The notes under the pieces were generated by a model, which worked only from the letters and a program-made list of their open reading frames with translations, was not told the DNA's origin and ran no database searches. Positions 7,729-16,500 of a stretch of 33,572 nt of DNA are shown here, piece by piece. The translations under genes and the position numbers were made by a program. The DNA is taken from positions 1 through 33,572 of the forward strand of contig JAWXCM010000287.1 in the NCBI GenBank assembly GCA_034408745.1. Reading direction: 5' to 3'. The stretch is from JAWXCM01 sp034408745 (lineage in GTDB: Bacteria; Acidobacteriota; Terriglobia; Bryobacterales; Bryobacteraceae). Positions within the stretch are counted from its first letter, which is position 1, and every line of letters begins with the position of its first letter.

Positions 7729-8720
7729 ACCAGAGATTGTACTGCCGTCATCGCGCATGCGCCCTGACGCCTCGCCACCGTGTTCCGCAAGGGCCGCCCG
7801 AATCCTTCAAACGCGACCTGCATCCAGTCGCCGTCCTGCAACTCGACGCCACTGCCGAAACTGAACGCATCGGCACCGAAGAAATGGATGTGCAGATCCC
7901 CGGGCAGGCGGTGCTGCTCGTACTTGAAATGGTGGTGCTCCATGTTCGCCAGGCTGTGGCACATGTTCGCCTCACCGGTGCGGATCTCCGAGCCCCAGAG
8001 TTCGACACCGTCGCGCTCCACCGCCACTCGTCCCCGCACATCGTCGAACGCGCCGTCAGTCACCAGTTCCGGTCCCAGCGAACAGGTCCGCAGCTTGGAA
8101 TGCGCCAGGTACAAGTAGTTTCGCCGCTCGAATTTGTGGTCCGAAAATTCATTGCCCTGCGCGAAGCCGATTCGCACAGGAGTCCCGTTGGGCGCGATCA
8201 GGTAGACGCCGGCGATCTCGGGCTCTTCGCCGCCGTCCTCACCATGCACCGGAACCACCAGTTGGTCGCGATGCCCGCGCAGCACTGATCCGCTGCCTTT
8301 GTAAAACCACTCCGGCGCAGTGCCGGGCCCGCCGCCCTCCGGCTTGCCGCCCTCGACACCCCAGCGATACATGCGCATGCTGTCGGTCTCGGAGCCCGCC
8401 GAAGCCGCGGTGTGCATGGCGTCGCGCCGCTGGACGCTGGCCAGATGCGTCAGCCCCGTGCCCGAAATGAGTACGCAGTGGGGATTGGCGGGCACGTCGG
8501 CGGGCGAGAGCAGACGCCATGTCGACCGCCCCGCCCACACCTCTTCGTAATCCAGCCGGTCTCGACCCCGCTCTGCCAGGGACGCCACCGGCTTGCCGGA
8601 CCGCAGCGCCTCGGACACCAGTGCGTAGACGGAATCGAACCGAGCCAGGGGGATCAGGTGCGGCTCGTCCACCAGGGCGACCCGCCGCCGAACTCCGTCA
8701 CTGATCTGGACCAGGTTCAC
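7725..8720 (-). CDS. AraD1/GguC family protein (FAH superfamily)
   Basis: A 331-residue protein recognisable as the AraD1/GguC family, related to fumarylacetoacetate hydrolases and acting in pentose or sugar-acid catabolism; GguC-type genes usually lie with sugar ABC transporters or dehydrogenases, and a 2-keto-3-deoxy sugar-acid dehydratase-like reaction is the usual suggestion. Characteristic segments are VLISGTGLTHLASVQRRDAM, PEWFYKGSGSVLRG, GEDGGEEPEIAGVYLI, and LPGDLHIHFFGADAFSFG near the C-terminus. The start is GTG 8720, whose GTGA overlaps the stop of the upstream gene by four bases. The stop in turn overlaps the first Uma2 start by four bases. No transporter or other sugar-acid gene is adjacent, so the pathway here is not shown. 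Confidence 0.85.
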   Translation of the reverse strand: MNLVQISDGVRRRVALVDEPHLIPLARFDSVYALVSEALRSGKPVASLAERGRDRLDYEEVWAGRSTWRLLSPADVPANPHCVLISGTGLTHLASVQRRDAMHTAASAGSETDSMRMYRWGVEGGKPEGGGPGTAPEWFYKGSGSVLRGHRDQLVVPVHGEDGGEEPEIAGVYLIAPNGTPVRIGFAQGNEFSDHKFERRNYLYLAHSKLRTCSLGPELVTDGAFDDVRGRVAVERDGVELWGSEIRTGEANMCHSLANMEHHHFKYEQHRLPGDLHIHFFGADAFSFGSGVELQDGDWMQVAFEGFGRPLRNTVARRQGACAMTAVQSLV

Positions 8721-9571
8721 TTTTGCGGCTGTGGCTTCGGCTTCTTTGGCGCATACGGCGGCGCCAGTTCGGGTTTAGCTTCCTGTGCAGCGCCCGGGTT
8801 GTTGGGATCCACTTCGCCGCCGACCGTGATCTTCGACTCGGCGCCGAACTGTTTGTAGTCCTCGTAGCGCACATTCTGCCGGATGCGCACGATGGAATCC
8901 TTGAAGTACAACGTGCTGTTCGCGGTCGTATAGGTCGGGAACCAGTACTTGCCGTCGATCTGCTCGCGATAGGTTTCGAACTTCGGGAAGCGCTGATCCG
9001 TGCCCTTCTTCTGCAGGCCCGTCGAGCGGCCGTATGTCTTCACGATTTGCAGGTCACGGTCGTCCACCCAGATCTGCCCGTTGAAATAGCGCTTGCCCGC
9101 TTCCAGCTTCTTCGGCTTCACTGCGAAAACGTAGCAGGGAATCTCGTCGGCGCTCTGCCGTCCCAGGTACCGGACGTTGTAGTTGTCGATCTCGGCCGAC
9201 GTCAGAACAAACGGCATCACGTGCCGCAGATCCTCTTCGTCTTCCTGCGACATGATGATTAGGCGCAGCGTCGGAACCGGAGTGCGAACCGCGCGCTCTG
9301 TGCGCTTGCCGGCTCCGCTGAATACTACTTCATCCACACGCTCGAACTTGCCGCCCGGCGTACCGCCTTCGTCGTATTCCTGAATTTTCGCCGTCTGACG
9401 GTAGGTGTAGTTTTCCCGAGCCTTGGCGAACGCAGCTTCATTGGACGCAAAACTCCGAATGATTTTTTCTATTTCGTCCTGGCTCGGATCCGCCTTGGCC
9501 GGTGGTGCGGCGCACACGAGGGACGACGACAAAAGTAGCACCGCAAACGCGGAGAGGGCACGTACGAGCAT
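8717..9571 (-). CDS. Exported LolA-like / lipoprotein-sorting-like protein
   Basis: About 284 residues from the preferred start ATG 9571, which has GGAG six bases upstream. The frame is open further up to a TTG at 9622, but that would place a hydrophilic extension ahead of an otherwise ideal signal peptide (MLVRALSAFAVLLLSSSLVC, then AAPPAKAD). The mature part resembles the acidobacterial outer-membrane-lipoprotein-sorting-like family with a half-barrel fold: ENYTYRQTAKIQEYD, then DEVVFSGAGKRTERAV, PCYVFAVKPKK, GQIWVDDRDLQIVKT and YWFPTYTTANSTLYF. It ends in a Pro/Lys-rich tail. It probably binds lipid or acyl chains in the periplasm, but the ligand is unknown. It overlaps the next gene by four bases and follows the acyl-CoA dehydrogenase stop closely. 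Confidence 0.75.
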   Translation of the reverse strand: MLVRALSAFAVLLLSSSLVCAAPPAKADPSQDEIEKIIRSFASNEAAFAKARENYTYRQTAKIQEYDEGGTPGGKFERVDEVVFSGAGKRTERAVRTPVPTLRLIIMSQEDEEDLRHVMPFVLTSAEIDNYNVRYLGRQSADEIPCYVFAVKPKKLEAGKRYFNGQIWVDDRDLQIVKTYGRSTGLQKKGTDQRFPKFETYREQIDGKYWFPTYTTANSTLYFKDSIVRIRQNVRYEDYKQFGAESKITVGGEVDPNNPGAAQEAKPELAPPYAPKKPKPQPQK

Positions 9572-9611
9572 CTGAATCTCCATACGAGGGACGGACCAGA
9601 CGGCCCACCCG

Positions 9612-10787
9612 TTACTTATCAAGATACCGCCGAGCGATCAGGACTCGCTGCATGTTGCTTGTACCCTCGTAAATGCGCCCAATTTTGGCGTCGCGGTACA
9701 GCTTCTCCACCGGGTAATCTTTTGTAAAGCCGACGCCGCCGAAGATCTCCACCGCGCGCGACGCCACGGTCTCGGCGATCTGAGAGGCGAAGTACTTGGC
9801 CATCGCCGCTTCGGTGACAAACGGCATTCCCGCATCCCGCAGCCGAGCCGCGTTGTACACCAGCAGCCGGGCAGCCTCCAGATCCACCGCCATGTTGGCG
9901 ATATCGAACTGCACGCCCTGGAACTCGCCGATCGCTTTGCCGAACTGCTTCCGCTGCTTCGCGAACGCGACGGCGTGGTCGAACGCTCCGCGCGCCAGTC
10001 CCAGCATCTGCCCGCCAATCGCGATGCGGCCCTCGTTCAGCGTCTCGATGGCGATCTTGTAGCCCTTGCCGGGTTCCCCCAGAATGTTCTCCGGCTCGAC
10101 GCGGCAGTTGTCCATGATCAGCTCGCAGGTGGACGACGCCCGGATCCCGAGCTTGTCTTCTTTGCGGCCCACCTGAAATCCTGGCGTCCCGCGCTCGACC
10201 AGAAAGCACGTAATGCCCTTGTAGCCGAGCTCCGGATTGATGTTCGCGAACACGAGGAACAGCCCAGCCTCAGCCGCGTTGGTGATCCACAGCTTGCGGC
10301 CTGTTAACAGATACGCGCCGTTGTCTGCTGGTACAGCGCGGGTCTGGAGAGCGAAGGCGTCGGACCCCGACTGCGCTTCCGACAGCGCGTAGGCTCCGAG
10401 CGTGTCCGTCGCCAGTCGAGGGAACCATCGGGCCTTCTGCTCCTCGGTGGCCCAGCGCAGGAAGGCGTTGATCACCAGCGTATTGTGCACGTCGACTACG
10501 ACGGACACCGCGGGGTCGACGGCCGCGAGTTCCTCCACCGCCAGCACCGCCTGGAAGAATGAGCCGCCCTGCCCGCCGAACTCCTCGGGAATCTCGACGC
10601 TCATCAGGCCGAGGTCGAACAGCTTCTTCAGGATGTCGGTGCGCAGGTGGGCCGAATCGTCCATCTCCCGTACGTGCGGTCCGATCTCGGCCTTGGCAAA
10701 CCGTCGGACCACATCGCGAAACATCTGCTCTTCTTCGGTAAGTTGGGTGAGAGGTCGGATGACTGCTTCAGAGGCGGGTGCGGCCAT
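9612..10787 (-). CDS. Acyl-CoA dehydrogenase
   Basis: A 391-residue flavoprotein of normal family length. It oxidises acyl-CoA to the trans-2-enoyl-CoA using FAD and passes electrons to electron-transfer flavoprotein. Family signatures include the FAD/substrate motif ALSEAQSGSDAFALQTRA, the helical stretch RKQFGKAIGEFQGVQFDIANM, and the C-terminal IFGGVGFTKDYPVEKLYRDAK followed by IYEGTSNMQR, where E374 is the expected catalytic base. The layout is that of short/branched-chain acyl-CoA dehydrogenases. ATG 10787 has no strong Shine-Dalgarno. It lies 29 bases downstream of the deoxyhypusine-synthase-like gene and is likely co-transcribed with it. Chain-length preference cannot be judged from sequence. 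Confidence 0.93.
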   Translation of the reverse strand: MAAPASEAVIRPLTQLTEEEQMFRDVVRRFAKAEIGPHVREMDDSAHLRTDILKKLFDLGLMSVEIPEEFGGQGGSFFQAVLAVEELAAVDPAVSVVVDVHNTLVINAFLRWATEEQKARWFPRLATDTLGAYALSEAQSGSDAFALQTRAVPADNGAYLLTGRKLWITNAAEAGLFLVFANINPELGYKGITCFLVERGTPGFQVGRKEDKLGIRASSTCELIMDNCRVEPENILGEPGKGYKIAIETLNEGRIAIGGQMLGLARGAFDHAVAFAKQRKQFGKAIGEFQGVQFDIANMAVDLEAARLLVYNAARLRDAGMPFVTEAAMAKYFASQIAETVASRAVEIFGGVGFTKDYPVEKLYRDAKIGRIYEGTSNMQRVLIARRYLDK

Positions 10788-10816
10788 TGCGCACTCAGTG
10801 TAGCGCGGGCAATTCT

Positions 10817-12043
10817 CTACAGCGCCAGCGGGTACTCAAGGCTCTCCAGCAGCCAGTCGCGATTCATTGTGACGTGGTCGAGGAGGTTCTTCACCAGGGC
10901 GTCGCGCTTTTCATACAGCCGGTAGCCGTCGCGGTCGCGCAGGTAGCCCGCTGCCTTCGGGTCAGCACCAGCCTCTTCCGGCGACATCGCCGCATATCGC
11001 CCTCGATTCTCCAGCAGCGCCTTGATGAGGAACGGCATCACGATGGAGTAGTCCGCCTGCATCGACTCGGTCGTCTTCATATAGACATCCTTGTCGACCT
11101 TGCCCCACGTCACAGCCTCGGACGGAGGGCACGAGGAGAGCGACCCATCGGTAACCGGAGCAGTCACAATCTGCACATCGAAGTGGTAGCCGCGGACATT
11201 TGGCAGCCCTAGCACCTGGCCAAGCGCGGGCTCGGGCTGCAGGTTGTAGTTCTTCGGCACCCCGCCGCCCAGAATGAGCGTGGCCAGTGATTTGGCATCG
11301 GTGCCAAACAAGCCCCAGTGGTGGTACGCGCAAGCCTCGAACACTTCGGCATGCAGGTCGAGCTCAAAGTCGTACTTCCCACCCAGCCCGGTCTGATTCA
11401 GAGCCCACAGCTTCATCGAATTGAGGAACACGCTGCCATCGGCGGGCGCGCCCACAAACACCGGAATGCCGAGCCGCGTGCATGTCGACAGCAGCCCTGA
11501 AGGCACGCCGTTGCGCCGCTCCTGCGCCGCATAATACTTGCCCAGCTTGTAGCGAAGCTCGGTGCCCGTCATCTTGTGCTGGAACTCGCTTTGGCTCAGT
11601 ACCGCGCTGAGAAATCGATCCTGGTCCAGCAGCACGGCCTCGTCAAACGCCATATCCGTGACGCGAATCGTGCCCTCGTCGCGCAGCCGCGCGTCGTCGG
11701 TCCAGATTGGCACTTCATGGATGGGGCCATCGCCCGCGCTGTGCTTATCGAGGCTCCGATGGCCATCGTGATAGCAGACCGCATCCGTGGTGCTCAGATA
11801 CGCGACCCAGCCCGTTTCCAGCAGCGGAATCAGCCATGTCAGATGCTGGCCGGACACCGTGATCGGACCGGCGATGGAAACAGTCAACGGACAGCCCATG
11901 CCGATCGCAGTGTCCAGAATCGAATAAATGCGGCGTAGAAATGCTCCGCCGAATGCGGGTAAACAATGCGTAAACAGCTCGTGCATGGAACCGCATTCAT
12001 CTACACGTTTTACCCGAACATGCCGGCGCTCTTCAGTACTCAT
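10817..12043 (-). CDS. Deoxyhypusine synthase-like protein
   Basis: About 408 residues from ATG 12043. The NAD-binding, spermidine-cleaving fold of deoxyhypusine synthase is suggested by MGCPLTVSIAGPITVSGQ, IPVFVGAPADGS, LILGGGVPKNYNLQP and, most tellingly, SEAVTWGKV, in which K315 aligns with the lysine that forms the enzyme-substrate imine in eukaryotic deoxyhypusine synthase. Bacteria lack eIF5A, so bacterial homologues are thought to transfer the aminobutyl group to small amines (homospermidine-type synthesis) or another acceptor. An upstream start at 12097 was rejected because it would overlap the divergent small ORF. The intergenic space to that ORF is only 23 bases, so the two promoters must lie within each other's genes. 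First gene of the minus-strand run. Confidence 0.85.
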   Translation of the reverse strand: MSTEERRHVRVKRVDECGSMHELFTHCLPAFGGAFLRRIYSILDTAIGMGCPLTVSIAGPITVSGQHLTWLIPLLETGWVAYLSTTDAVCYHDGHRSLDKHSAGDGPIHEVPIWTDDARLRDEGTIRVTDMAFDEAVLLDQDRFLSAVLSQSEFQHKMTGTELRYKLGKYYAAQERRNGVPSGLLSTCTRLGIPVFVGAPADGSVFLNSMKLWALNQTGLGGKYDFELDLHAEVFEACAYHHWGLFGTDAKSLATLILGGGVPKNYNLQPEPALGQVLGLPNVRGYHFDVQIVTAPVTDGSLSSCPPSEAVTWGKVDKDVYMKTTESMQADYSIVMPFLIKALLENRGRYAAMSPEEAGADPKAAGYLRDRDGYRLYEKRDALVKNLLDHVTMNRDWLLESLEYPLAL

Positions 12044-12066
12044 CGCTTTGACGGTAGCATGACGAT

Positions 12067-12210
12067 ATGCAGAAACCGCCCGCGGAAGAGCTGGCAAAAG
12101 CGCAGTCCGTCATCGACGCACTGCGCGATCAACTGGCGCGCCTTTTTGACACGATCCCGAGCGGCCCCAACAGCGCCGTCCGGTTCGAGCCCGGAGAGGA
12201 ACAGCGATGA
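12067..12210 (+). CDS. 47-residue small protein coupled to the amidase
   Basis: An ORF of 47 codons (beginning MQKPPAEELAKAQ, ending FEPGEEQR) that stops in an ATGA overlap (12207-12210) with the amidase start. The middle (EELAKAQSVIDALRDQLARL) could form an amphipathic helix, and the ends are polar. The overlap and the close fit between divergent genes argue that it is translated. No Shine-Dalgarno is obvious. I do not recognise a family. A role as a small partner of the amidase, loosely parallel to GatC beside GatA, is only a guess; no GatC similarity is visible. Confidence 0.55.
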   Translation: MQKPPAEELAKAQSVIDALRDQLARLFDTIPSGPNSAVRFEPGEEQR

Positions 12211-13577
12211 CAATTCGGGAAGCGGGTCGCCGGCTGCGCGACCGCGAGATCTCCGCCGTCGAACTGGTTCGCGATTCGCTTCAGGCAGTGGAGCGTGACG
12301 CGGCGCTGAACGCGTTCATCACGGTCACAGGGGACCAGGCGCTGCGGTCGGCCCACGAGCTAGACCAGGAGCTGCAGGAAGGCAAGGACCGCGGTCCGCT
12401 GCACGGTATTCCAATCGCGTTCAAGGATCTTTACTACACGCGTGGCGTACGTTCCACAAACGGCTCGCAGCTGTTCGCCGATTTCGTTCCTGAAGACGAT
12501 GCCACCGTCGTCCAGAGGCTTCAGACGGCTGGCGCCATCTCGGTGGGCAAGCTGAACCAGCACGAGCTGGCTTACGGCATCTCGTCGAGCAACCCATGGT
12601 TCGGACCCGTGCGCAATCCCTGGGACCCCGAGTGCATTCCCGGCGGCTCCAGCGGTGGGTCGGGTGCAGCGGTAGCTACGGGGTCGATCTTTGTGGGGAT
12701 GGGCAGCGACACGGGCGGATCCATTCGGAACCCTTCGGCATTCTGCGGCACCGTGGGGATGAAACCTACGTTCGGCCGGGTCAGCCGTTGCGGGTGTTTT
12801 CAACTTGGCCTCACGCTCGACACCATGGGACCGCTGACTCGCACGGTGGAAGACGCTGCCATCGTGATGAACGCGATCACAGGGTTCGACCCGCAGGACG
12901 ACGCCACGGTGTTAAGGCCTGAGGAGCATTTTGTGCCAGCCGACAACGTGTCGCTGAAAGGCGTGCGTCTCGGCGTGCCGAACAACTTCTATCTGGAGCG
13001 ACTGCATCCCGACGTGGAAGCGCTCTACAACAGCGCCATGCGCGAAGCCGAACGGCTGGGCGCGGAGATCATACACGTCGATGTGCCCGACCCGGAGGGC
13101 CTCAATCTCATCGGACGCACGACGCTTCTGGGCGAGGCGGCTGCCGTGATGCGCCCCTTCCTGCACCGCCGGGACGAGATCGGAGCCGACGTGAGAACGC
13201 TGCTCGATCAGGGGACGTTGCTCAGCGCGTCGGATTACATCAATGCGCAGCGTGTGCGGCGGGCCATGATGGCCGACTGGCACGCTATGTTCGACAAGAT
13301 CGATGTGCTGGTGACGCCGTCGGCGCCCGTGCCTGCGCCGCAAATCGGGCAGCAGACCGTCACTGTCGGCGGGCAGGAGGAAGATACGCGGTTGCTCTCG
13401 ACGAAGTTCGTGCGAGGCGTGAATGTGATCGGCTTGCCGGCCCTGGCGTTGCCTTGCGGGCTCACGCGGGAGCGCATGCCGGCGGGTCTGCAACTCATCG
13501 GCTCGGCGTGGAGCGAAAAGCGCCTGTTCGCGTGCGGCAAGGCACTCGAACAGGCGCTTCCTCAAGTCAGGCTGTAG
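12207..13577 (+). CDS. Amidase signature family enzyme (GatA-like)
   Basis: A 456-residue cytoplasmic hydrolase with the complete Ser-cisSer-Lys triad: K73 in GIPIAFKDL, S148 in IPGGSSGGSGAAVATG and S172 in GMGSDTGGSIR. The spacings (75 and 24 residues) match those of GatA. The rest follows the amidase fold, including GTVGMKPTFGRVSRCG and a C-terminal GLPALALPCGLTRERMPAGLQLIG. Members hydrolyse or transfer amide nitrogen. Without gatB or gatC beside it, this is more likely a stand-alone amidase than the tRNA amidotransferase subunit, though that cannot be excluded. Start ATG 12207 overlaps the stop of the 47-codon ORF. The stop codon is one base away from the stop of the convergent receptor gene. 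Confidence 0.9.
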   Translation: MTIREAGRRLRDREISAVELVRDSLQAVERDAALNAFITVTGDQALRSAHELDQELQEGKDRGPLHGIPIAFKDLYYTRGVRSTNGSQLFADFVPEDDATVVQRLQTAGAISVGKLNQHELAYGISSSNPWFGPVRNPWDPECIPGGSSGGSGAAVATGSIFVGMGSDTGGSIRNPSAFCGTVGMKPTFGRVSRCGCFQLGLTLDTMGPLTRTVEDAAIVMNAITGFDPQDDATVLRPEEHFVPADNVSLKGVRLGVPNNFYLERLHPDVEALYNSAMREAERLGAEIIHVDVPDPEGLNLIGRTTLLGEAAAVMRPFLHRRDEIGADVRTLLDQGTLLSASDYINAQRVRRAMMADWHAMFDKIDVLVTPSAPVPAPQIGQQTVTVGGQEEDTRLLSTKFVRGVNVIGLPALALPCGLTRERMPAGLQLIGSAWSEKRLFACGKALEQALPQVRL

Positions 13578-13578
13578 A

Positions 13579-16500
13579 TCAGAACTTCAGACGGAGCGCA
13601 ACCTGCATGGTGCGCGGTCCGCCAATGGTGGATGCGATGGTGCCCATGGTCCCGACACCAGCCGCAGGCAGCGAGTTGCTGGGGTTGGAGAACGTTGGCA
13701 TGTTGAGCGCGTTGAAAACTTCCCAGCGCGACTCCAGCGAGTAGCGCTCGTGCAACTTGATGGTCTTGCCGAGCGCGAAATCCATCTGGCTCTGCACCGG
13801 CCCACGCAGAATGTTGCGGCCCGAGTTGCCCCAGCGGTCCTCGGAGTTCGCAAACGCAGTCGGGTCGAAGAAGGCCGACAGACGGTCCTGTACAGGGCCG
13901 CTCTTTCGAGCGCTCTCGACAGTACGCCCCGGCGCCAGATCGACGCGCGCGCGCGCCACCTGCGCCCAGTAGGCATTCGCGGTCGCAGCGCCGATGATGG
14001 AGAAGCGCGTACCGCTCTGCAATGTCATCATCCCGTTCAGCGCCCAGCCGCCGAGCACCGCTTTGCTGAGGCGGTTATCGCGGAACGGCGCCGGCATCTC
14101 ATACACAAAGGCGGTGGTAAAGCGGTGCGTGCGGTCGAAGTCCGCCGGCCCCCGGTTGTTGCGCTGGTTGCGCGCATCGTGCTCAATGACACCACCGTCG
14201 GAGGAAATGTTGTCGATGGTTTTGGCCCACGTGTACGCCGCATTCATCAGCAACCGATTCTGGAACCTCCGCCGGTAGTTGACCTGCAGCCCGTGATACG
14301 TGGAGTGCCCGTAGTTCGAGCGCATGCGGAACCCACTTTGCCGCCCCAGACCGAGGAACTCGGAGGGCACAAAGAAATCCGGGTTAATTAACGCGCCGGT
14401 GCGATTGCGAATATCGGTGAAGCCGTTTATTGGCGTGACGCGCGGATCGACGGCCTGTGTCAGATTCGATTTCGCCATCAGCGCCGTGCCGCTGGTGCCG
14501 ACGTAACGAATGTCGAGCATATTGCCGCGGAACGGTTCAAACTGCAGGTTGAACGTCCACTGCTGCACGTAGGGTGTCTTGATAAACGGATCGATGAAGG
14601 TGAAGTTCTTCGCAGCGAACGGCTCCGTTGCCGGGAACGGCGTGCCGTCGAAGCGGCGCCATGACGGCGTCCCGTTGGCATCGCGCACCATCTGCACTTC
14701 CAGCGGAATCGTGAACGGATTGACGTTGAGCCTTGGATAAGGGTTGGCCATGTCGACGGGCGCTGGCACGTTCTGATAGACGAAGAACGGCGCTGACAGT
14801 TGCAGGTCCGTCTTGAACGAACCCGAGGGCCGCTCGTAGAACATGCCGTAGCCGCCGCGAACCACAAGGCGGTCCGTAAACCACGGTCGCCACGCGAATC
14901 CCACGCGAGGAGCAATGTTGTTGTAGTCGGGCTGGAAGATGGAATCGCGCTGAGCCTTGTGAACCTGTCCGAGATTCAGCGGCACATAGTCCGACACCAC
15001 GAGGCCCATCTGCAGCGGATTGAAATCCTTTTTGAAGATCGCGTGGTTCGACGCGATCGCATAACCGGGCTCGACTCCCGCGCGCGCGGCGTCCGTCTTT
15101 GTGAAGTACGTGCCGATGCGGCCCTCCGTCTCCACCGGCCAGCCGTAGTAATCCCAGCGCACGCCCGCGTTGAGTGTCAGGTCGCGCCGAACCTTGAAGT
15201 CTTCCTGAGCGAATAACGCCACGTCGAACATTTTGTAGTCGCGGCGGGTGTCGCCCTGGTCCAGATCCGATCCACCGCCCGCCGCGCCGTGCCCGGTGAA
15301 GAACAGCACCCAGTTGTCGTAGTCGAGATCGCCGTTCGTGCGCGCCATGTACTCACCCTTGAGGTTCGTGCGCCGAAACTCGCCGCCGAACTGCATGGTG
15401 TGTCTGCCATGCACCCAGGTCATGATGTTGGTCGCATAGGCGTTGCGCTGACGGTCGTAGAAATCCCACGCATTGCCGATCCCGGCCGAGGACCTCTGCG
15501 TCACAATGTCGACCGTGGGCATCAGCGAAGCGAGGCCGCCCAGTGACACCTCAAGCGGATTGTAAATGCCAAGCGTCGAGTTAAAAATGTCGCGGTACTT
15601 TGAAATGCGCGTGTTGAACAGTTCGAAGAAACCGCCGCGCAATTCATTCACAAACGACGGGCCGAACGTGTGCTGGTGCGACAGGGAGGCCACATAGCCA
15701 GGTGTCAGTCCAAGCGTCGGCGACACGGATGAGTTGGCCCACGGAAACGCCTCCTCAACGAACTGCTGCGACTTCACGTAGCTGAGGCGCAGCCGGTCAT
15801 TGCCGGAGAAGTTATGCTCCAGCGAAAGCGAACCCGACCACGAATTGAAGAACGTGGGGAACGCGTTCACCTGCTCGCGCTCAGGGCCGTAGGTGGCATT
15901 GCCCGGCAGCAGGCGGTTGGCATCGGTCACCGACGGCAGCAACCGCTGCCCGTTGCGCCTGACATTCAGGATATTGAGGGCCACAGGATGAATATCGCTC
16001 GCGGTAAGCTGCCGAAACACCGGCGGATTCTCCGTGCTCAGGAAGAACTGGCGCTCCAGACCCGGAATCTGGCCGGCAGGGAACCGGCGTATCGCCGTGA
16101 GAAAATTCGTGGCGAACTGCGGATTGTCCTGAGCACCGGCCGTCAGCCAGCGGTTCGCGACATCGGCAATCGACTGCGGTGTGCGCACTTCACCCAGTCC
16201 GTCGGGGCTCGATGTGGTGACAATCGCGCGGCTCGCGTAACCGGAGAGGAAATCGGTCCGCTGCACAGCCGCGTAGAAGAAGGTCTTGTTCTTTACGATC
16301 GGACCGCCGAGGCCCGCATAGCTCTCATTCCTGCGGAACCGCGGCCTCGCCCTCCCGGATCGATTCAAAAAGAATTCATTCGCATTAAAGATCTCATTCT
16401 GGAAGAAATGCGAAACGCTGCCGTGGAACTGGTTTGTTCCGCCGCGCGTGATCATCTGGATATTCGCGCCGCCATTGCGGCCGCCGGTGGCCGAGTACAA

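Larger units (their letters stand above)
6071..7738. repeat. Three-unit tandem duplication, period 556 bp
   Basis: Each unit contains one Uma2 gene plus its short leader. The landmark GTGATTGTAC or GAGATTGTAC occurs at 6621, 7177 and 7733, giving a spacing of exactly 556 bases twice. The segment encoding the first 33 or so residues is nearly identical in all three units. The segment around DDGYFEGAPELAVEV is nearly identical in the two left units only. Regions between these blocks differ markedly, as expected from gene conversion acting on parts of an older duplication. Confidence 0.85.

Noticed and set aside
9572..9622. TTG start at 9622 for the LolA-like protein
   Set aside because: ATG 9571 has a well-placed GGAG and begins exactly at the signal peptide.
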